From Pogostemon cablin (lineage: Eukaryota; Streptophyta; Magnoliopsida; Lamiales; Lamiaceae), in NCBI GenBank assembly GCA_023678885.1, contig CM042975.1, forward strand, positions 26,267,405-26,331,404: a stretch of 64,000 nt of DNA. Reading direction: 5' to 3'. Under the pieces are notes generated by a model. The model saw only the letters and a program-made list of their open reading frames with translations. It searched no databases and had not been told where the DNA came from. The position numbers and the translations under genes are program-made. Below, piece after piece: positions 1 to 11,543 of the stretch (positions are counted from its first letter, which is position 1; each line of letters opens with the position of its first letter).

Positions 1-534
1 GAAGGATTGGAGGTGTGAATTGATGATGAATTATGGATGGGTTCTCTCCAATTTGTGTTTTGATCTCCCTAATTGTTTCTAGGACTGATGCAGGGCTTTT
101 CGTGATCGAAAACTGCTTCAGAATCGCGACTTGAGGGTATATATATGTTGCTGCATCGAATTGGGCCGCTCGGCACCCAGCTCGGCTCGAGCTGGGCCTG
201 GACCCAGCTGAGCGGCCTGCCATCGTGTCCACCACGTCACTGGGGTCCAGGTGGGACCCCACTCGGCTGCTTTGGACCCCGCTCGGCCACCAGCTCGGCT
301 CGAGCAAGCCGGCGAGCTGCTCCCGAGCTGGTCCGTTCCGGGTCTGTTTCACTCCTCTTCCTATCCTGCCCTGTTTTACCCTGTTTCCTGCCTTCAAAAT
401 TCACAAAAACACCTTAATAGCCTCAAAATCGTATAAATACTTAAACGTACACAATTTCATGCAGAAACGATAACTTTTCTAAGCAAAACGGTGTAATGTG
501 CACACATAAAATGCTTAAAATTCCACTCTCAACA
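1..534 (-). mobile_element. LTR fragment, cut by the window edge
   Basis: On the minus strand this begins TGTTGAGAGTGG at position 534 and runs off the left edge. The GC-rich middle (150-340) with repeated CTCGGC and GAGCTG words resembles the GC-rich part of the LTR at 33690-37094, and the tail of short AT-rich phrases is similar in style. No primer site or coding region is visible because the element is incomplete. Short open frames here are by-products of the GC-rich stretch. Assignment to Ty3/gypsy is inference from this resemblance. Confidence 0.45.
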
Positions 535-1399
535 ATACTCCACAAAATACACAACATATATATTATTTAAAGAGAAATAAAGTTTTAGGATTGATTTATC
601 AAGTTGTATAATCGTAAAAATTTACGGATTAAATAAATTTGAAAATTGTATATTATAAATTAAATTAAATTTTATTTTCTTTGAATATTTATTTATTTTA
701 CCCTTAAGATGTTGAATTTTGGGAACGAAGAAATTCATATGTGTTGATCTTCTTAAATTCGTCGAATTTATTTTATATCAATTAGATAAAATTATGTATT
801 TCTTGTATGTTTTTATGTATTACATGTTTATAAATGTTAAATACTGTGAGTGAAGTTACAAATTATAAACCAAAACTAAATGAAATAATATATTAACAAA
901 TAGTAATTTTCTTTTGAATAATATAATATTTATAAACGAAACACTATCATAAGTTTACCTAATTCTTTGTTAAAATCTTTTAAGAATGACAAATTTAATT
1001 TCTTACATTCATAATGCCTTTACCACATAGAAAAATGATTAGCTGAGTTTGTTTGCATACCTATGTTTTAGATTATATTGTATAATGTTAATCTCGCAGA
1101 GAGCTTTAAAGCCATCTGCTGCATCATTAAGAATTAAAAATAAAAAAAATTAGTTTATGAATCATTAAACTTAGCATATGATAAACATACTCTGAACTCA
1201 TCACACAGAAAAATCATAATTCCAAGATTGTTAATATGTCATTGCATTGTTGTATAAGCAAAATTAATTGATTCTACATGTTTTCTCTTGTTAACATGTT
1301 TTCCCTAAACCTTAGTAAACCACCTGGAGAAAAATTATAAGAATGCATTGTTAATCAGAAAGTTATTCAATAGATGAACAAAAGAAGTAAATTAGTGCA
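535..1399. other. AT-rich spacer, nothing recognised
   Basis: Low-complexity AT-rich sequence with frequent stops in all frames. No terminal repeats, coding motif or tandem array was seen. Confidence 0.5.
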
Positions 1400-2145
1400 A
1401 TAGATTTGAATAAAAACAGTGGTAATTATCTCAAATGTAACTACGTGGTGTGATTCTAAGATTTGGCATGTACATGGCAAACGTGAAGTTAAAATAAGAG
1501 GTCATAATCCATGTCTTAGGAAGGAGAACATCTTGATCATTTTAAACATTAAATCAGTGCACTACAGAATTCGGTAGGACACGAATAAACTGTACGAACC
1601 ATAGCTGCTACATGAAAAGTCATCATAATCTTCATGATCAGTCTCTTCATTCTCTGCAAATGAAGATAAATTCAGCGAATAAATGAATAAAACCAAAAGA
1701 AAAAATATATACTAAACAAATAGCAACTATACGTTAAGCCATATTTAGTATACAAAAAAAATCAATAGATTTGGTCTGTTACAGATTTGAATAAAAAGAG
1801 TGCTAATTATCTCAAATATAACCACGTGGTGTGATTATAAGATTTGGCATGTACATGGCAGACATGAAGTTAAAATAAGAGGTCACAATCCATATCTTAG
1901 AAAGTAGAACATCTTGATGATTTCAAACAATAAATCAGTGATACTACAGAATACAGTAGGACACGAATAAAGTGTACGAACAATAACTGCGCTTATCATC
2001 ATCAGAAAAGGAGAACATGCTATCATCATCAGAAAAGTAATCATAATCATCGTGATCAGTCTCTTCATGATCCACAAATGAAGATAAATTTAGTGAATAA
2101 ATGAATAAAACCAAAAGAAAAATATATAGCAAACAAATTAAATTG
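1400..2145 (-). pseudogene. Directly duplicated exon-like segment encoding an acidic stretch
   Basis: Two copies (about 1400-1730 and 1780-2145) share long runs of near identity. On the minus strand each has a reading frame with an acidic run: ENEETDHEDYDDFS in copy 1, HEETDHDDYDYFSDDD in copy 2. Copy 1 has a plausible splice acceptor TTTGCAG just before the acidic run; copy 2 has lost it (TTTGTGG). Copy 2 also gained an extra SDDD unit through a short internal repeat. The protein is not recognised. It may belong with exon-like pieces at 2560-2690 and 9919-10279 on the same strand, but continuity is not shown. Confidence 0.4.
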
Positions 2146-2554
2146 ACCCATTATTCGCTTCCCAACGACCACAAAATATCTAATTAGAGGAAAATTGGAG
2201 AGGAAATTACAGAAAACTTGTTAGGACTATATAAAGATTATATAGATAGCAAAATGAGAAAAAATTGAATCACCTCTTGAAGCTTCACTGCATCATGTTT
2301 ATATAAGAGAAATCATTCAAAATTGAAAAACATGAACTAACATCTCTATATCTCACCTGATTGAAAAAATGGAAAGTAAATTTATGTGGCTTAGCTAAGC
2401 TTTGCAACACATAATAATAGAAAATTTTGGCCTCTATAATAGTAACTTAATTAAAAATGGAAGCAGACTTTTGAAACACTAAATAATCACCTACCATATG
2501 AAAAATGTAACATAATCAAATATTATTTATTATCTTGATCAACTTGCTTCCAGC

Positions 2555-2690
2555 AGTATGACTAACGTGCAATTGTTTCCTCAGTTGAACACCCATCTTC
2601 ATTGCCTCTTCTAACTCATCATTGTTACATCTCTTCCAAAATCCTTTAGCAAGTATTTTCATTTACTTGGAGGATTTCCTAGTTGACAGT
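2555..2690 (-). pseudogene. Exon-like open segment, unknown protein
   Basis: The minus strand reads a clean frame with residues GFWKRCNNDELEEAMKMG followed by VQLRKQLHVSHTAGSKLI, preceded by an AG dinucleotide after a pyrimidine-rich tract. The composition looks like real coding sequence (charged, amphipathic), unlike its AT-rich surroundings. No family was recognised. It could be an exon of the same broken gene as the neighbouring duplicated segment. Without a transcript the limits are approximate. Confidence 0.3.
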
Positions 2691-2775
2691 ACCAACTAAT
2701 AATAAAAAAAAATACAACTAATTGATGAAACAAACAGGAGAATGATAAATAAAATTAAAAAGTGTGAAATACCTA

Positions 2776-3014
2776 CTCCCTCCGTCCCGTTTCAATGTTT
2801 ACGTTTGCTTTTTGCACGTTGATTGAAAAGTATTATATTTTAATAGATAGTGGGTGGAAAAATATAATATTTGATGTGAAGTGGATAGGTGTACTAGTGT
2901 TGGATGATATATTAATTTTTTTAGGTTGATCCCATATTCCTAAAAAGGAAAACGTAAGCATTGAAATGAGACACGCAAAATAGAAACGTAAACATTGAAA
3001 TGGGACAGAGGGAG
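2776..3014. mobile_element. Stowaway-like MITE, copy 1
   Basis: Ends CTCCCTCCGTCCC and GGGACAGAGGGAG are inverted repeats flanked by TA on both sides. The length (239 bp) and TA duplication fit Tc1/mariner-derived Stowaway-like MITEs. It has no coding capacity. Confidence 0.85.
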
Positions 3015-3514
3015 TATTAATTAAAATTTCCTCTCGTCTTGCCCGTCTACTGATGCCTTATTCGAATGTTGTATTTGCCAAGGTTGCCAAAACAAACCTA
3101 AGAATAAGGAGTAGATGCTTATTGTATCAAATATTTTACTTGTCAAGGTTGACAAATCAAATCTAAGAATAATCCACAACCTTTATCATAAGAAGAATGA
3201 AGGATATCTTAAAAATAATACTAAGTTGTAATTGCATATTCTAACACTTAGATTGCGTGGTGATAAACATATACATGCCCATAGCAATAAAAAGTGCTCC
3301 AAGTTGCTCTACAGTGCATTAATATGTGCAGAGTTTTCCCAATGTAATAACTTTTATTGCTGAGATTTTCCAATGTAATTGCTTTTAATTTATAAAAATA
3401 AAGCTAAAATTGATATAATCCAAGTGTAATAAGTGTTGAGATTTCCCAGTGTAATTGCTTTTAATTATTAAAAGCAAAGATTTAATATGTCCATAAGGAA
3501 TCACAAACTCTACA

Positions 3515-4370
3515 TCAAAATATTACTTTATCAAATAAACTCAACGCACAACATATTAAGTAATTAATTTATAAAACTGAATAAGCAATTGAAATAAAAA
3601 CACACAACATAATTATATAATTGATAAAACTGCAAGCACAGTTGAACTAAAGGAAACCACCTCTTCAAAATCCTTCACAGCTTATTTAAATTTCCCACTG
3701 TCATATATACATACATATATATATATATATACATACATATGAGTGTATATTGGGTGCACCCGGGTGCAAGGGTGCACCCATATGTGTATGCCTTTTTATT
3801 CTATTTTGTATACATATTATTCTATTTTGTATACGTGTCTTGTAATAATTGTATATTTTTTTCACATTAAGTTTTCATTAAAAAAAACTAACATCCATAT
3901 GTGTATAACTTTTTATTGAATATTATATACAATTTTTCATTAAAAAAATTAACAATTAAATTGTATACATTTTTACTCTTAATTGTATATGTTTTTGTTT
4001 ATATTTGTATATGGGTGCACCCTATCTTTAGGTGCACCCGGGTGCACACTATAAATTGCCTATATATATACACAGCTCTCTTCTCTAATAACCTTGAATA
4101 TTACACGATAGTCATCAATAAAAAATTGAGTATATCATTAATGAATCCAAAAAATAAAATATAATAAAGTAAAATATTTTTACTATACAATAAAATCTTA
4201 CTTTATCAAAGAAATTCAACATGCAACATAATTAAGTATTTAATAAAACAGAACGCACAATTAAACTAAAAACACACAACATAATTGAATAATTAATAAA
4301 ATTGCAAGCACATTTGAACTAAAGGAAACCACATCTTGAAAATCTTTCACAACTTCTATAAATATCCAAT
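3515..4370. repeat. Direct duplication flanking a MULE-type MITE
   Basis: The segment at about 3515-3700 recurs at about 4175-4370. Shared phrases include ACACACAACATAATT and GAACTAAAGGAAACCAC. The two copies flank the MITE at 3741-4060. Divergence is considerable, so the duplication is old. Function is unknown. Confidence 0.6.
3741..4060. mobile_element. MULE-type MITE with GTGCACCCGGGTGCAC ends, copy A
   Basis: One end is GAGTGTATATTGGGTGCACC; the other, reverse-complemented, is GGCAATTTATAGTGTGCACC. Inside each end is the palindrome GCACCCGGGTGC and then a second GGGTGCACCC. The interior is AT-rich with paired TGTATAC words. Flanks are TA microsatellite, so the target duplication cannot be read. 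Two relatives are at 44791-48562 (clear 9-bp duplication) and about 60800-61100. Confidence 0.7.
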
Positions 4371-4373
4371 TGC

Positions 4374-4898
4374 CATAAAAGAGGTTTTTTATTCATTTAT
4401 AAAATATTGTAACATCAACTAATCAGAAATAATGACTCATAACTTAGATGATATATGACATCGATACCTAAGTATTATGAAATATTCATAATCCATTGAA
4501 AAGTTTGATTATGAGCTCATGAAATATTGATAATTATTTGAACAATCTGAAGTTCCTAAATTTTATTTTTTTTTATCAACTACCTCATGAAATAATCATA
4601 GTCCTTTTTTCATGAAATATTCATAATCCTTTGAAGTGGTTGAATATGAGCTAATAAAATTCATCTTTTTTCAACTAATAAGATTCCAGACTTGTATCTG
4701 ACTCATTAACCACTGATTATGAAATCATCATTTAATTTGTTCTGCTATATGCACACCAAAGACTTCAAAAACAGTTAAGAAATCAATTTGTTCAAAGTCA
4801 AGTAATTGACTAAGGAGCAAGTGCCCTATAATTTCTTGATCATGTAAACCCACACATACCTTTAATGCAAGTTATGAGTTTATTAGCTCATACCCTTT

Positions 4899-4900
<2 letters not shown>
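4374..4900. other. AT-rich spacer with short duplicated phrases
   Basis: The phrase CATGAAATATTCATAATCC and variants recur several times at 4470-4640. No coding or terminal-repeat structure was seen. Confidence 0.4.

Positions 4901-4967
<67 letters not shown>
4900..4967. repeat. Compound (AC)n(AG)n microsatellite
   Basis: A short AC run passes directly into about 27 AG units. This is a useful polymorphic marker site. Confidence 0.95.
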
Positions 4968-4969
<2 letters not shown>

Positions 4970-5643
4970 TCATTCTTAAATAAACTCATTATTAGCTCAT
5001 CCCCTTTACATGCAAATAAGCTCCTGAAATCACCCACGATCTGAGTCAAAGAAAACATATTTACCTTACTTCCTGGAATATTGTTCAGAGAACAGGAGAA
5101 ATAAATATTTGTATTCTTATCGATAAAAAAGTAAAGCTGATATACTACAACATCAATTAGTATTTAGTATCCAAAATAAACTTATAGGAGCAAAAGACTA
5201 ATAAAGTAAGTAGCCATCAAAAAGCATAGTAACAAAGTAATTATAAAAAAATTAACTAATGGGAAATGTAAAGGAGGTGTAGAAAAACTAAAAATAATAC
5301 CACATTAGTGCTTATAAAAATATAGAGATAAAACACACTGCAAGTCACGTCTAGTTATCATGGCATTCTATTTGCCAGGTAATATCAAGAATTGTTAATA
5401 TATGATACTTAATACAGATCATACTAAACCTGTCCTCTAAACAAATCAAGCCCAAAAAGAACTCATTCTCGTTTTTTATAGGTCACAACAGTCATCAAAG
5501 TATATTTTTTCATTAATTTTGGAGTTAACAGACTATAAACTATAAAAAAAGGCTGCAAATTTGGCAATTGCAAACTAAACCTTATGGTACCTACAAAGTA
5601 AAAGAAAAACCTACAAAGTCGAGTTAGATACACGTCTACACAT
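4968..5643. other. Spacer left of the gypsy element
   Basis: AT-rich sequence with no supported gene. Open frames on the minus strand near 5460-5690 overlap the LTR boundary and lack any recognisable motif. Confidence 0.4.
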
Positions 5644-6265
5644 TGATGAAAGTTAAAATAAGCGTGTTTAAGTGTCCAATCTAACACCTTTTTTATGGAA
5701 ATTCTTGTTATATATTAGCACAATGGTCTTATATTCATTATATGTGAGAAAAAGGTGCACTTGAGGTGTTTTATTGTGTTTTAGGTGGAAAAAGGGATCA
5801 AAAGTGCAAAGTTGGAGAAAATGTGCAATTTGTGCAAAAATACTGAAAAACGCACGTCCAACTTGTGTAATTATTATGTATTCTTGTGGAGCTCTGAACT
5901 AGAAGTGTGATACATGGTTGAAAAGCCACTGAAGAGAGGGTCGTTTTGGCGTAAAGAACACAACAACAAGAGAGGAGAAGAGAGGCCACAACCATACAAC
6001 ACCCCACAAGGGGGGATCACCCCCCATCCATCATCCACTTCCTTTCCTCCATCCATCCATCACTTTGAAGATTCGTTTGTGGAATCAAGAGGAGAACCAA
6101 GAGGAGGATTCAAGACGGAGAAAGACGCGACGACGCCTACATCAAGGGTTTATTCGTTTCCTAATTTATCTTGTATTTTCCGGACATCCGGGTAAGATCT
6201 ATCCAACACCAATGATTGTTCTTCGAAACATCATGGGCTAGAGCCTTTTTGGTAGATCCAGTAGT
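5644..6265 (+). mobile_element. Truncated LTR (copy A) of a Ty3/gypsy element
   Basis: About 600 bp matching 8126-8750 almost base for base, beginning TGATGA. The match stops abruptly after GGTAGATC and the sequence continues into retrotransposon 3' internal sequence, so the distal LTR and the 5' internal region (gag-pol) are missing. Open frames here occur on both strands in both copies and are not credible genes. The segment holds a motif shared with other LTR families in this window (5887-5951). Confidence 0.8.
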
Positions 6266-8125
6266 TCAAAGTGGTAACCCGTCGTGACTCTTCGACGTTA
6301 AACATGAGCGCCTGTTGGGGGCTTGCCCTTCCATTTTATTGCTTTATTATTTCTTTTGTGTGAGTGAGAAATTTTTATATTTAAGGTGCTTACTAATCGG
6401 CAATTACATCTTTTTCAAACTTAGTTTCAACTTACGTTTTTACTAAGTTTGGGGGGTGTGATGTTATTACCTCATTGCAGCACCAAGAGTATAATCTTTT
6501 CTTTGTAATGTTTGCTATAAGAGTTGATTTTTTGCGGTATGTTGAAACTTTAATTGGTTTTGATGTGTCGATTTTTTGCAATTTGCCTAGTGTTCAGTGG
6601 TGTTTCTAGTGTGTGGAGTCGATTAGATAGTCAATTGATTCTTTCTTATAGTTCTCCTATTTTATTATTGACGATTCTGTGATGATGAGGTGTGCTTGAG
6701 CTTTGATGATAGAAAAAGGTAACTAGAGTGGCAAGACGAGTTCTACACTGAGGTTTCGACTCGAGGAGCTCGTGCGTTTTGAAGGAGAAATCAGGTGCCC
6801 TCGTTTCCTTATTCTAATTTTTATGTGTGCTTTTAATTCATGGAGTGAAAGGATTGAGTTTATATTTTTGGTGATCCATGTGAGCTTATATTGTTTAAAT
6901 TGTGCCTAAAATTCATATGCTCTTGAAATTGATGAAGGAAGTGTACTTGAGTTATATTGTGATATGAAGTTCTATGTGTACTTGTGTGATATTACTTATC
7001 ATGAAAAGTTCTCTGTTACTTGTTAAAAACCCATGTGAGATTTTGAGCCTCGTTGATCATGTACATAATCACATGATATTTCTTTCTGGTGAGTATCGTT
7101 CTTGTGTGTGTATTCTAGAACTTGCCTCTTGTCTTACTTGAAACTATATGTATGTTAGATGATGGGAGATGATCTAAGGCCATCCTTGAATTTATGTGTC
7201 ACTTAGCCAAATAATTCCCCACCAAATAATTTTATATCCGTAGTTAGCCCTTTTGAGCCTGAAAGTCTTATTTCTTTGGCAACCTACGAAGATAGCCACT
7301 TTGATATCCTATTTGAGCCTTAAATTCCTATATTTAGTGGAGAATTAAATGCTGTCAAAGTGCGTGAATTGATTTTCGTGGAGTTTGGAAGGAATAAAAT
7401 ATTTGGAGTTGTGCAAGTGATTATGAGCTGAAAAATATGAGCTGAAAAATAAGTTGCTTAGGGGTAGTGCCCGAAACTGGTACCCCGAGATGTTAGAGGT
7501 AGTGCCCGAAACTGGTACCTCAAGAAAGGAAAAAAAAGAAAGAAAAGAAGAAAACAAAATGTTGAGCTTGAAGGAAAATGAGAGAAAAGAAAATTAGAAG
7601 AGCATGAAGCGGAATAACCTTGAAGTGTAAAAAATTTACAGTACAAAAGATCTCCGATTTTAATTCTCTACTAGTTGAGTCACTTTATCCATATGTTTCC
7701 TACCCTTACCAAAGAGACGACATTACATCCTATTAAAAGTCCTTTTTGATCCCATTGTCGAATCATACTTTTAAGTGGTGGAGAGTTTGAGACGTTTAGC
7801 AAGCTTATGGTTACGCATGCACTTGAATTGAATCTGAGCGTAAACACCTTAACCCATAAGTGTACATCTTCTACACTTGAGTGCGAGTGATATACTTCTC
7901 GTGAGAGCATGTCAATGGAGCATTTGAATTGGTGGTGATTGTCTTATCTTGTATGCTATAAATTGATTATTACATGTAACGAGAGTTGCATGATCTAAGT
8001 TGAGGACAATTGTATTTTGAATGGGGTATTGGTCATAGTCCTTGTTTTCCCGCTAATTTTCTTACTCTCTTTCTCTTTATTTTTATTTTGTTGCCTCAGG
8101 AGAGCAACGGGTAAGTTTGGGGGAT
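6266..8125 (+). mobile_element. 3' internal region of the gypsy element, ending in a polypurine tract
   Basis: This non-coding stretch lies between the truncated LTR and the complete LTR. It opens with GAGCGCCTGTTGGGGGCTTG, a phrase type common after pol in plant Ty3/gypsy elements, and ends with the polypurine-like AAGTTTGGGGGA directly before the LTR at 8126. Internal short duplications include TGAGCTGAAAAATA (7425-7452) and a unit containing GTAGTGCCCGAAACTGGTAC (about 7468-7525). No intact gag or pol remains. Confidence 0.7.
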
Positions 8126-9566
8126 TGATGAGAGTGAAAATAAGTGTGTTTAAGTGTCCAATCTAACACCTTTTTTATGTAAATTCTTGTTATATATTAG
8201 CACAATGGTCTTATATTCATTATATGTGAGAAAAAGGTGCACTTAAGGTGTTTTATTGTGTTTTAGGTGGAAAAAGGGATCAAAAGTGCAAAGTTGGAGA
8301 AAATGTGCAATTTGTGCAAGAATGCTGGAAAAATGTACGTCCAACTTATGTAATTATTCTGTATTCTTGTGGAGCTCTGAACTAGAAGTGTGATACATGG
8401 TTGGAAAGCCACTGAAGAGAAGGTCGTTTTGGCGTAAAGAACACAACAACAAGAAAGGAGAAGAGAGGCCACAACCATACAACACCCCACAAGGGGGGAT
8501 CACCCCCCATCCATCATCCACTTCCTTTCCTCCATCCATCCATCACTTTGAAGATTCGTTTGTGGAATCAAGAGGAGAACCAAGAGGAGGATTCAAGACT
8601 GAGAAGGACGCGACGACGCCTACATCAAGGGTTTATTCGTTTTCTAATTTATCTTGTATTTTCCGGACATCCGGGTATGATCTATCCAACACCCATGATT
8701 GTTCTTCGAAACATCATGGGCTAGAGCCTTTTTGGTAGATCTAGGAGTTTTGATGGTTTTATGAATTAATTGATCTTCTATGTGTAAACTCCGTACAACA
8801 CTACTTGTGGATTTATTTTATATAAGATTGTGCTCTTTTAATCCATACTCATAGTTGTTTTGTGCATCAATAATCATTGTGTAGAGTCTGAATACATAAC
8901 ATGGTTATTGGTTGAGTGCGTTCACTGTTGAGCAGGATTACATGTTATGATTCTAAGTGAGGGGACTCCGAAGTTTCATTAGAACTATCATATATGAATG
9001 TTTATTAATTGAATTGAATTCGGGTTAGTAAGCAGGATAAAGAGGATAATTTTATAGTACCTATAACGGGAGATCATATCGAGTAGATTCTAGACGTGGA
9101 AAATAATTGATACTGATAGTACCTAGAAAGGGGGGTAAAATTACGTCTCTTGCTCCGGGGTTATTCACAAGTGTTACACGCATATTTACTTGTGTCTATA
9201 GAGTAGATTTGCATGGCTTAGTGATGCGTCCATATTCTACAAGGCAGAGTCGGACACCAACACATGGAAGGGAAATTAATGAGAGAAACTGGATTATCCT
9301 AGGGCTACCTATTCTCCTACTTGATCCACCTACGTATTCTTCGAGTGATATTTTATTTAATTTATTATTTTAATTAATTGTTTAGTAGTTGATAATTCCA
9401 AACACTCAACTATTATTGCCACATCTTGTCTTAATTAATTTAGATAATAATTAAATTGATAATACACCATCCTTTGGGTTCGATATTCACTTGGTCGCTT
9501 GCTTAGCTGCAACTGATATCCTTAATACTTGGGGATTAATTTTGTGTGCAAAGAAAATGCGCATCA
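8126..9566 (+). mobile_element. Complete LTR (copy B) of the gypsy element
   Basis: A 1441-bp LTR from TGATGAGAG to GCGCATCA. It is preceded by a polypurine tract (about 8113-8124) and followed by a primer site (9573-9590). Having both a 3' internal flank on its left and a 5' internal flank on its right is typical of the shared middle LTR of a tandem element, not of a simple insertion. The long LTR and the tRNA-Asp-type primer site suggest an Athila/Tat-like group, which is inference. Confidence 0.75.
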
Positions 9567-9572
9567 AGTTCT

Positions 9573-9590
9573 TGGCGCCGTTGCCGGGGA
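9573..9590 (+). promoter_or_regulatory. Retrotransposon primer-binding site (tRNA-Asp type)
   Basis: TGGCGCCGTTGCCGGGGA is complementary to the 3' end of plant tRNA-Asp including CCA. It starts six bases after the LTR end CA. Only about 80 bp of possible internal sequence follows before unrelated DNA. Confidence 0.85.
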
Positions 9591-9768
9591 CGGCTATTAT
9601 TATTAGTTTATTATTTCTAGTTAATATAAGAAAAAAATATAGACATGACTTGATAAAAGAAAAGAAAAACTAAAATCATGCATAAGTAATATCTTAAAAA
9701 ATGGGAAGGCAAGCAAGATTTTGTTACAATACCTGATCATCAATCCAAGATATAGTAACATAAGACTA

Positions 9769-9951
9769 TTTCATTAAAATTTGTACAAAGAAGAAACTGT
9801 ACTTGAGATGATCTTCTAAAACTTACATGATCAAGAAGTGGTGACAATGCTACTGCATTTTTCATTAAAAATTGTACATAGAAGAATCTACACTTGAGAT
9901 GATCCTTCTAAAACTTACATGATCTAGAAGTGGTGATACTGCAACTGCATT
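9769..9951. repeat. Tandem duplication of about 93 bp
   Basis: Two adjacent copies share AAAACTTACATGATC and AAGTGGTGA. On the minus strand the duplicated part covers the 3' end of an exon-like segment (PLLDHV) and its donor site GTAAGTTTTAG, so the splice donor exists twice. Confidence 0.7.
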
Positions 9952-10279
9952 TACAAAGCATTCTGTCACATAAGTTTTTATATATTGCAACAATCTTATT
10001 CTCAAAGCTGAAAATGTACTCAATTCAACATAACAACAACGTACAGACAAATTTAAGGAAACATCACACTTCAATACACCACCCTGGAATTGAGATTAGA
10101 AAAATGTAAGCTCATATATCTACACTTCCACTTTCACTGATCAGATTATTGAACTGTATTCATAAGTGTAAAAGATAATTATCTAATTAAAAATGAATAT
10201 TAGTCAAACATAATGTCTTACCTCAATCCGGTTGAACTGATCCCACTTGGTACACTTCATCCATAACTATGATATAATT
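9919..10279 (-). pseudogene. Two spliced exon-like segments, unknown protein
   Basis: Minus-strand segments 10222-10279 and 9919-10083 each have AG before and GT after, and they join in frame to give MKCTKWDQFNRIEGGVLKCD followed by a leucine-rich stretch ending VSPLLDHV. An upstream TAG in the first segment means either a start at the internal ATG or a broken gene. The family was not recognised. The retroelement at 5644-9590 lies immediately downstream and may have truncated the gene. Confidence 0.4.
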
Positions 10280-10603
10280 CTGCAATAGAATGTATTATTT
10301 TTAAAATTGTCGTAGATGTTCAAAAAGGATTCACCTTATAATCTAAAAATATTTATCAACTAATAAATTACAATCATTTATCATACATGCAAAAATTGTT
10401 TAAAGCTACAAAAAATAAAGGTTACAGAACATTGGAATATGTATTATTTGCGGTTACCTATTCGAAAAAAAATGGCGTTGGAAGAAGCAATAAAAGTTTA
10501 AGGTAATAAGCAATAAAATAAAATAAAAATAAATTCTACAATTCGAGACTATAACCATAAAATAAGTCATATTTTAGTGCAAATTTATAGTTATATATAT
10601 ATA

Positions 10604-10829
10604 CTCCCTCCGTCCGCTCCAAAGAGTCCCATTTTTCCATTTTGAGCGTCCGCCCCCAAGGGTCTCATTTCCTTTTTTACACATATGGGACTCCACACAC
10701 CCACTAATACAACTAAAAAATGGGACTCATACCTCCACTAATACAACTACCCACTACACATTAAATAATAATACTCCTTAATCCACGTGACAAAAAGCAA
10801 ATGGCACCCATTGTGGCGGACGGAGGTAG
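10604..10829. mobile_element. Stowaway-like MITE, copy 2
   Basis: Left end CTCCCTCCGTCCGC and right end GGCGGACGGAGGTAG are inverted repeats flanked by TA. The interior is closely similar to the copy at 38467-38692. Confidence 0.85.
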
Positions 10830-11535
10830 TATATATATTTGCAGTAAATTTGCGCAAACTCTATGAATTTTAGTCAAAGTAGGACCTCTTTTGTGTATTA
10901 AGTATGACGTTAAATTTGGTGAAAGATTTCGATTGTGTCAACTCCCTATTGGTTCATTCAGAGATTAGCTGATTATGTATAAGTAAATAAACGTAGATCG
11001 GATTCCCTGGGGCAATTTATCAATTAATTTTGTAGCAATTGTGAGCTTCACTACATCCAAAATAAAAAAAAAATGGAGGAAAAAAAGTAGTAGTCATCAC
11101 CCTCATCTCTAAATTGCAAAGCCTCCCCTCATCTTTAAATATAACCATATCTTTAATCAATAATTTCATTGGTAAAACAACCTAATTTATCTCCCAAATG
11201 TAGTGCAATATCTAGAGCTGCGTTCCATAATCGTCTCATCTATATTTTCCTCCAAATGGGAACAAAACATCATCACATGAGATGAAAACTTCAAAAAAAT
11301 TATAGGAACCGAGCAGATTAAAACATAGTAAACCAAAAACACGCATCAACAATATAGGAACGGGGTGATTAACAAAGATTAGTCTCAGCAGAAGCTATCC
11401 ACAAAGTATGAACTTAGTGTACCTGAAGATTTATAGGGCAAAAGTTAGGATATAGTGGGTATTTATTGTATTTATTTTCGATTATTATATTAAGTGGTTA
11501 GGATTAAATAAAAAATTAATTTAATGATTTAAACT
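10830..11535. other. AT-rich spacer
   Basis: No gene, terminal repeat or array was recognised. Confidence 0.4.
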
Positions 11536-11543
11536 ATCCAGGT

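Noticed and set aside
145..436. Overlapping GC-rich frames in three phases
   Set aside because: All fall in an LTR fragment; the overlap in three phases shows base composition rather than coding.
5798..6195. Open frames on both strands in the repeat, recurring at 8263-8738
   Set aside because: They lie in the duplicated LTR, are open on both strands, and have no domain; they arise from a low-stop LTR stretch.
9573..9590. A tRNA gene or tRNA fragment
   Set aside because: Only 18 bases match the tRNA 3' end in complement, placed right after an LTR end; a primer site explains it.
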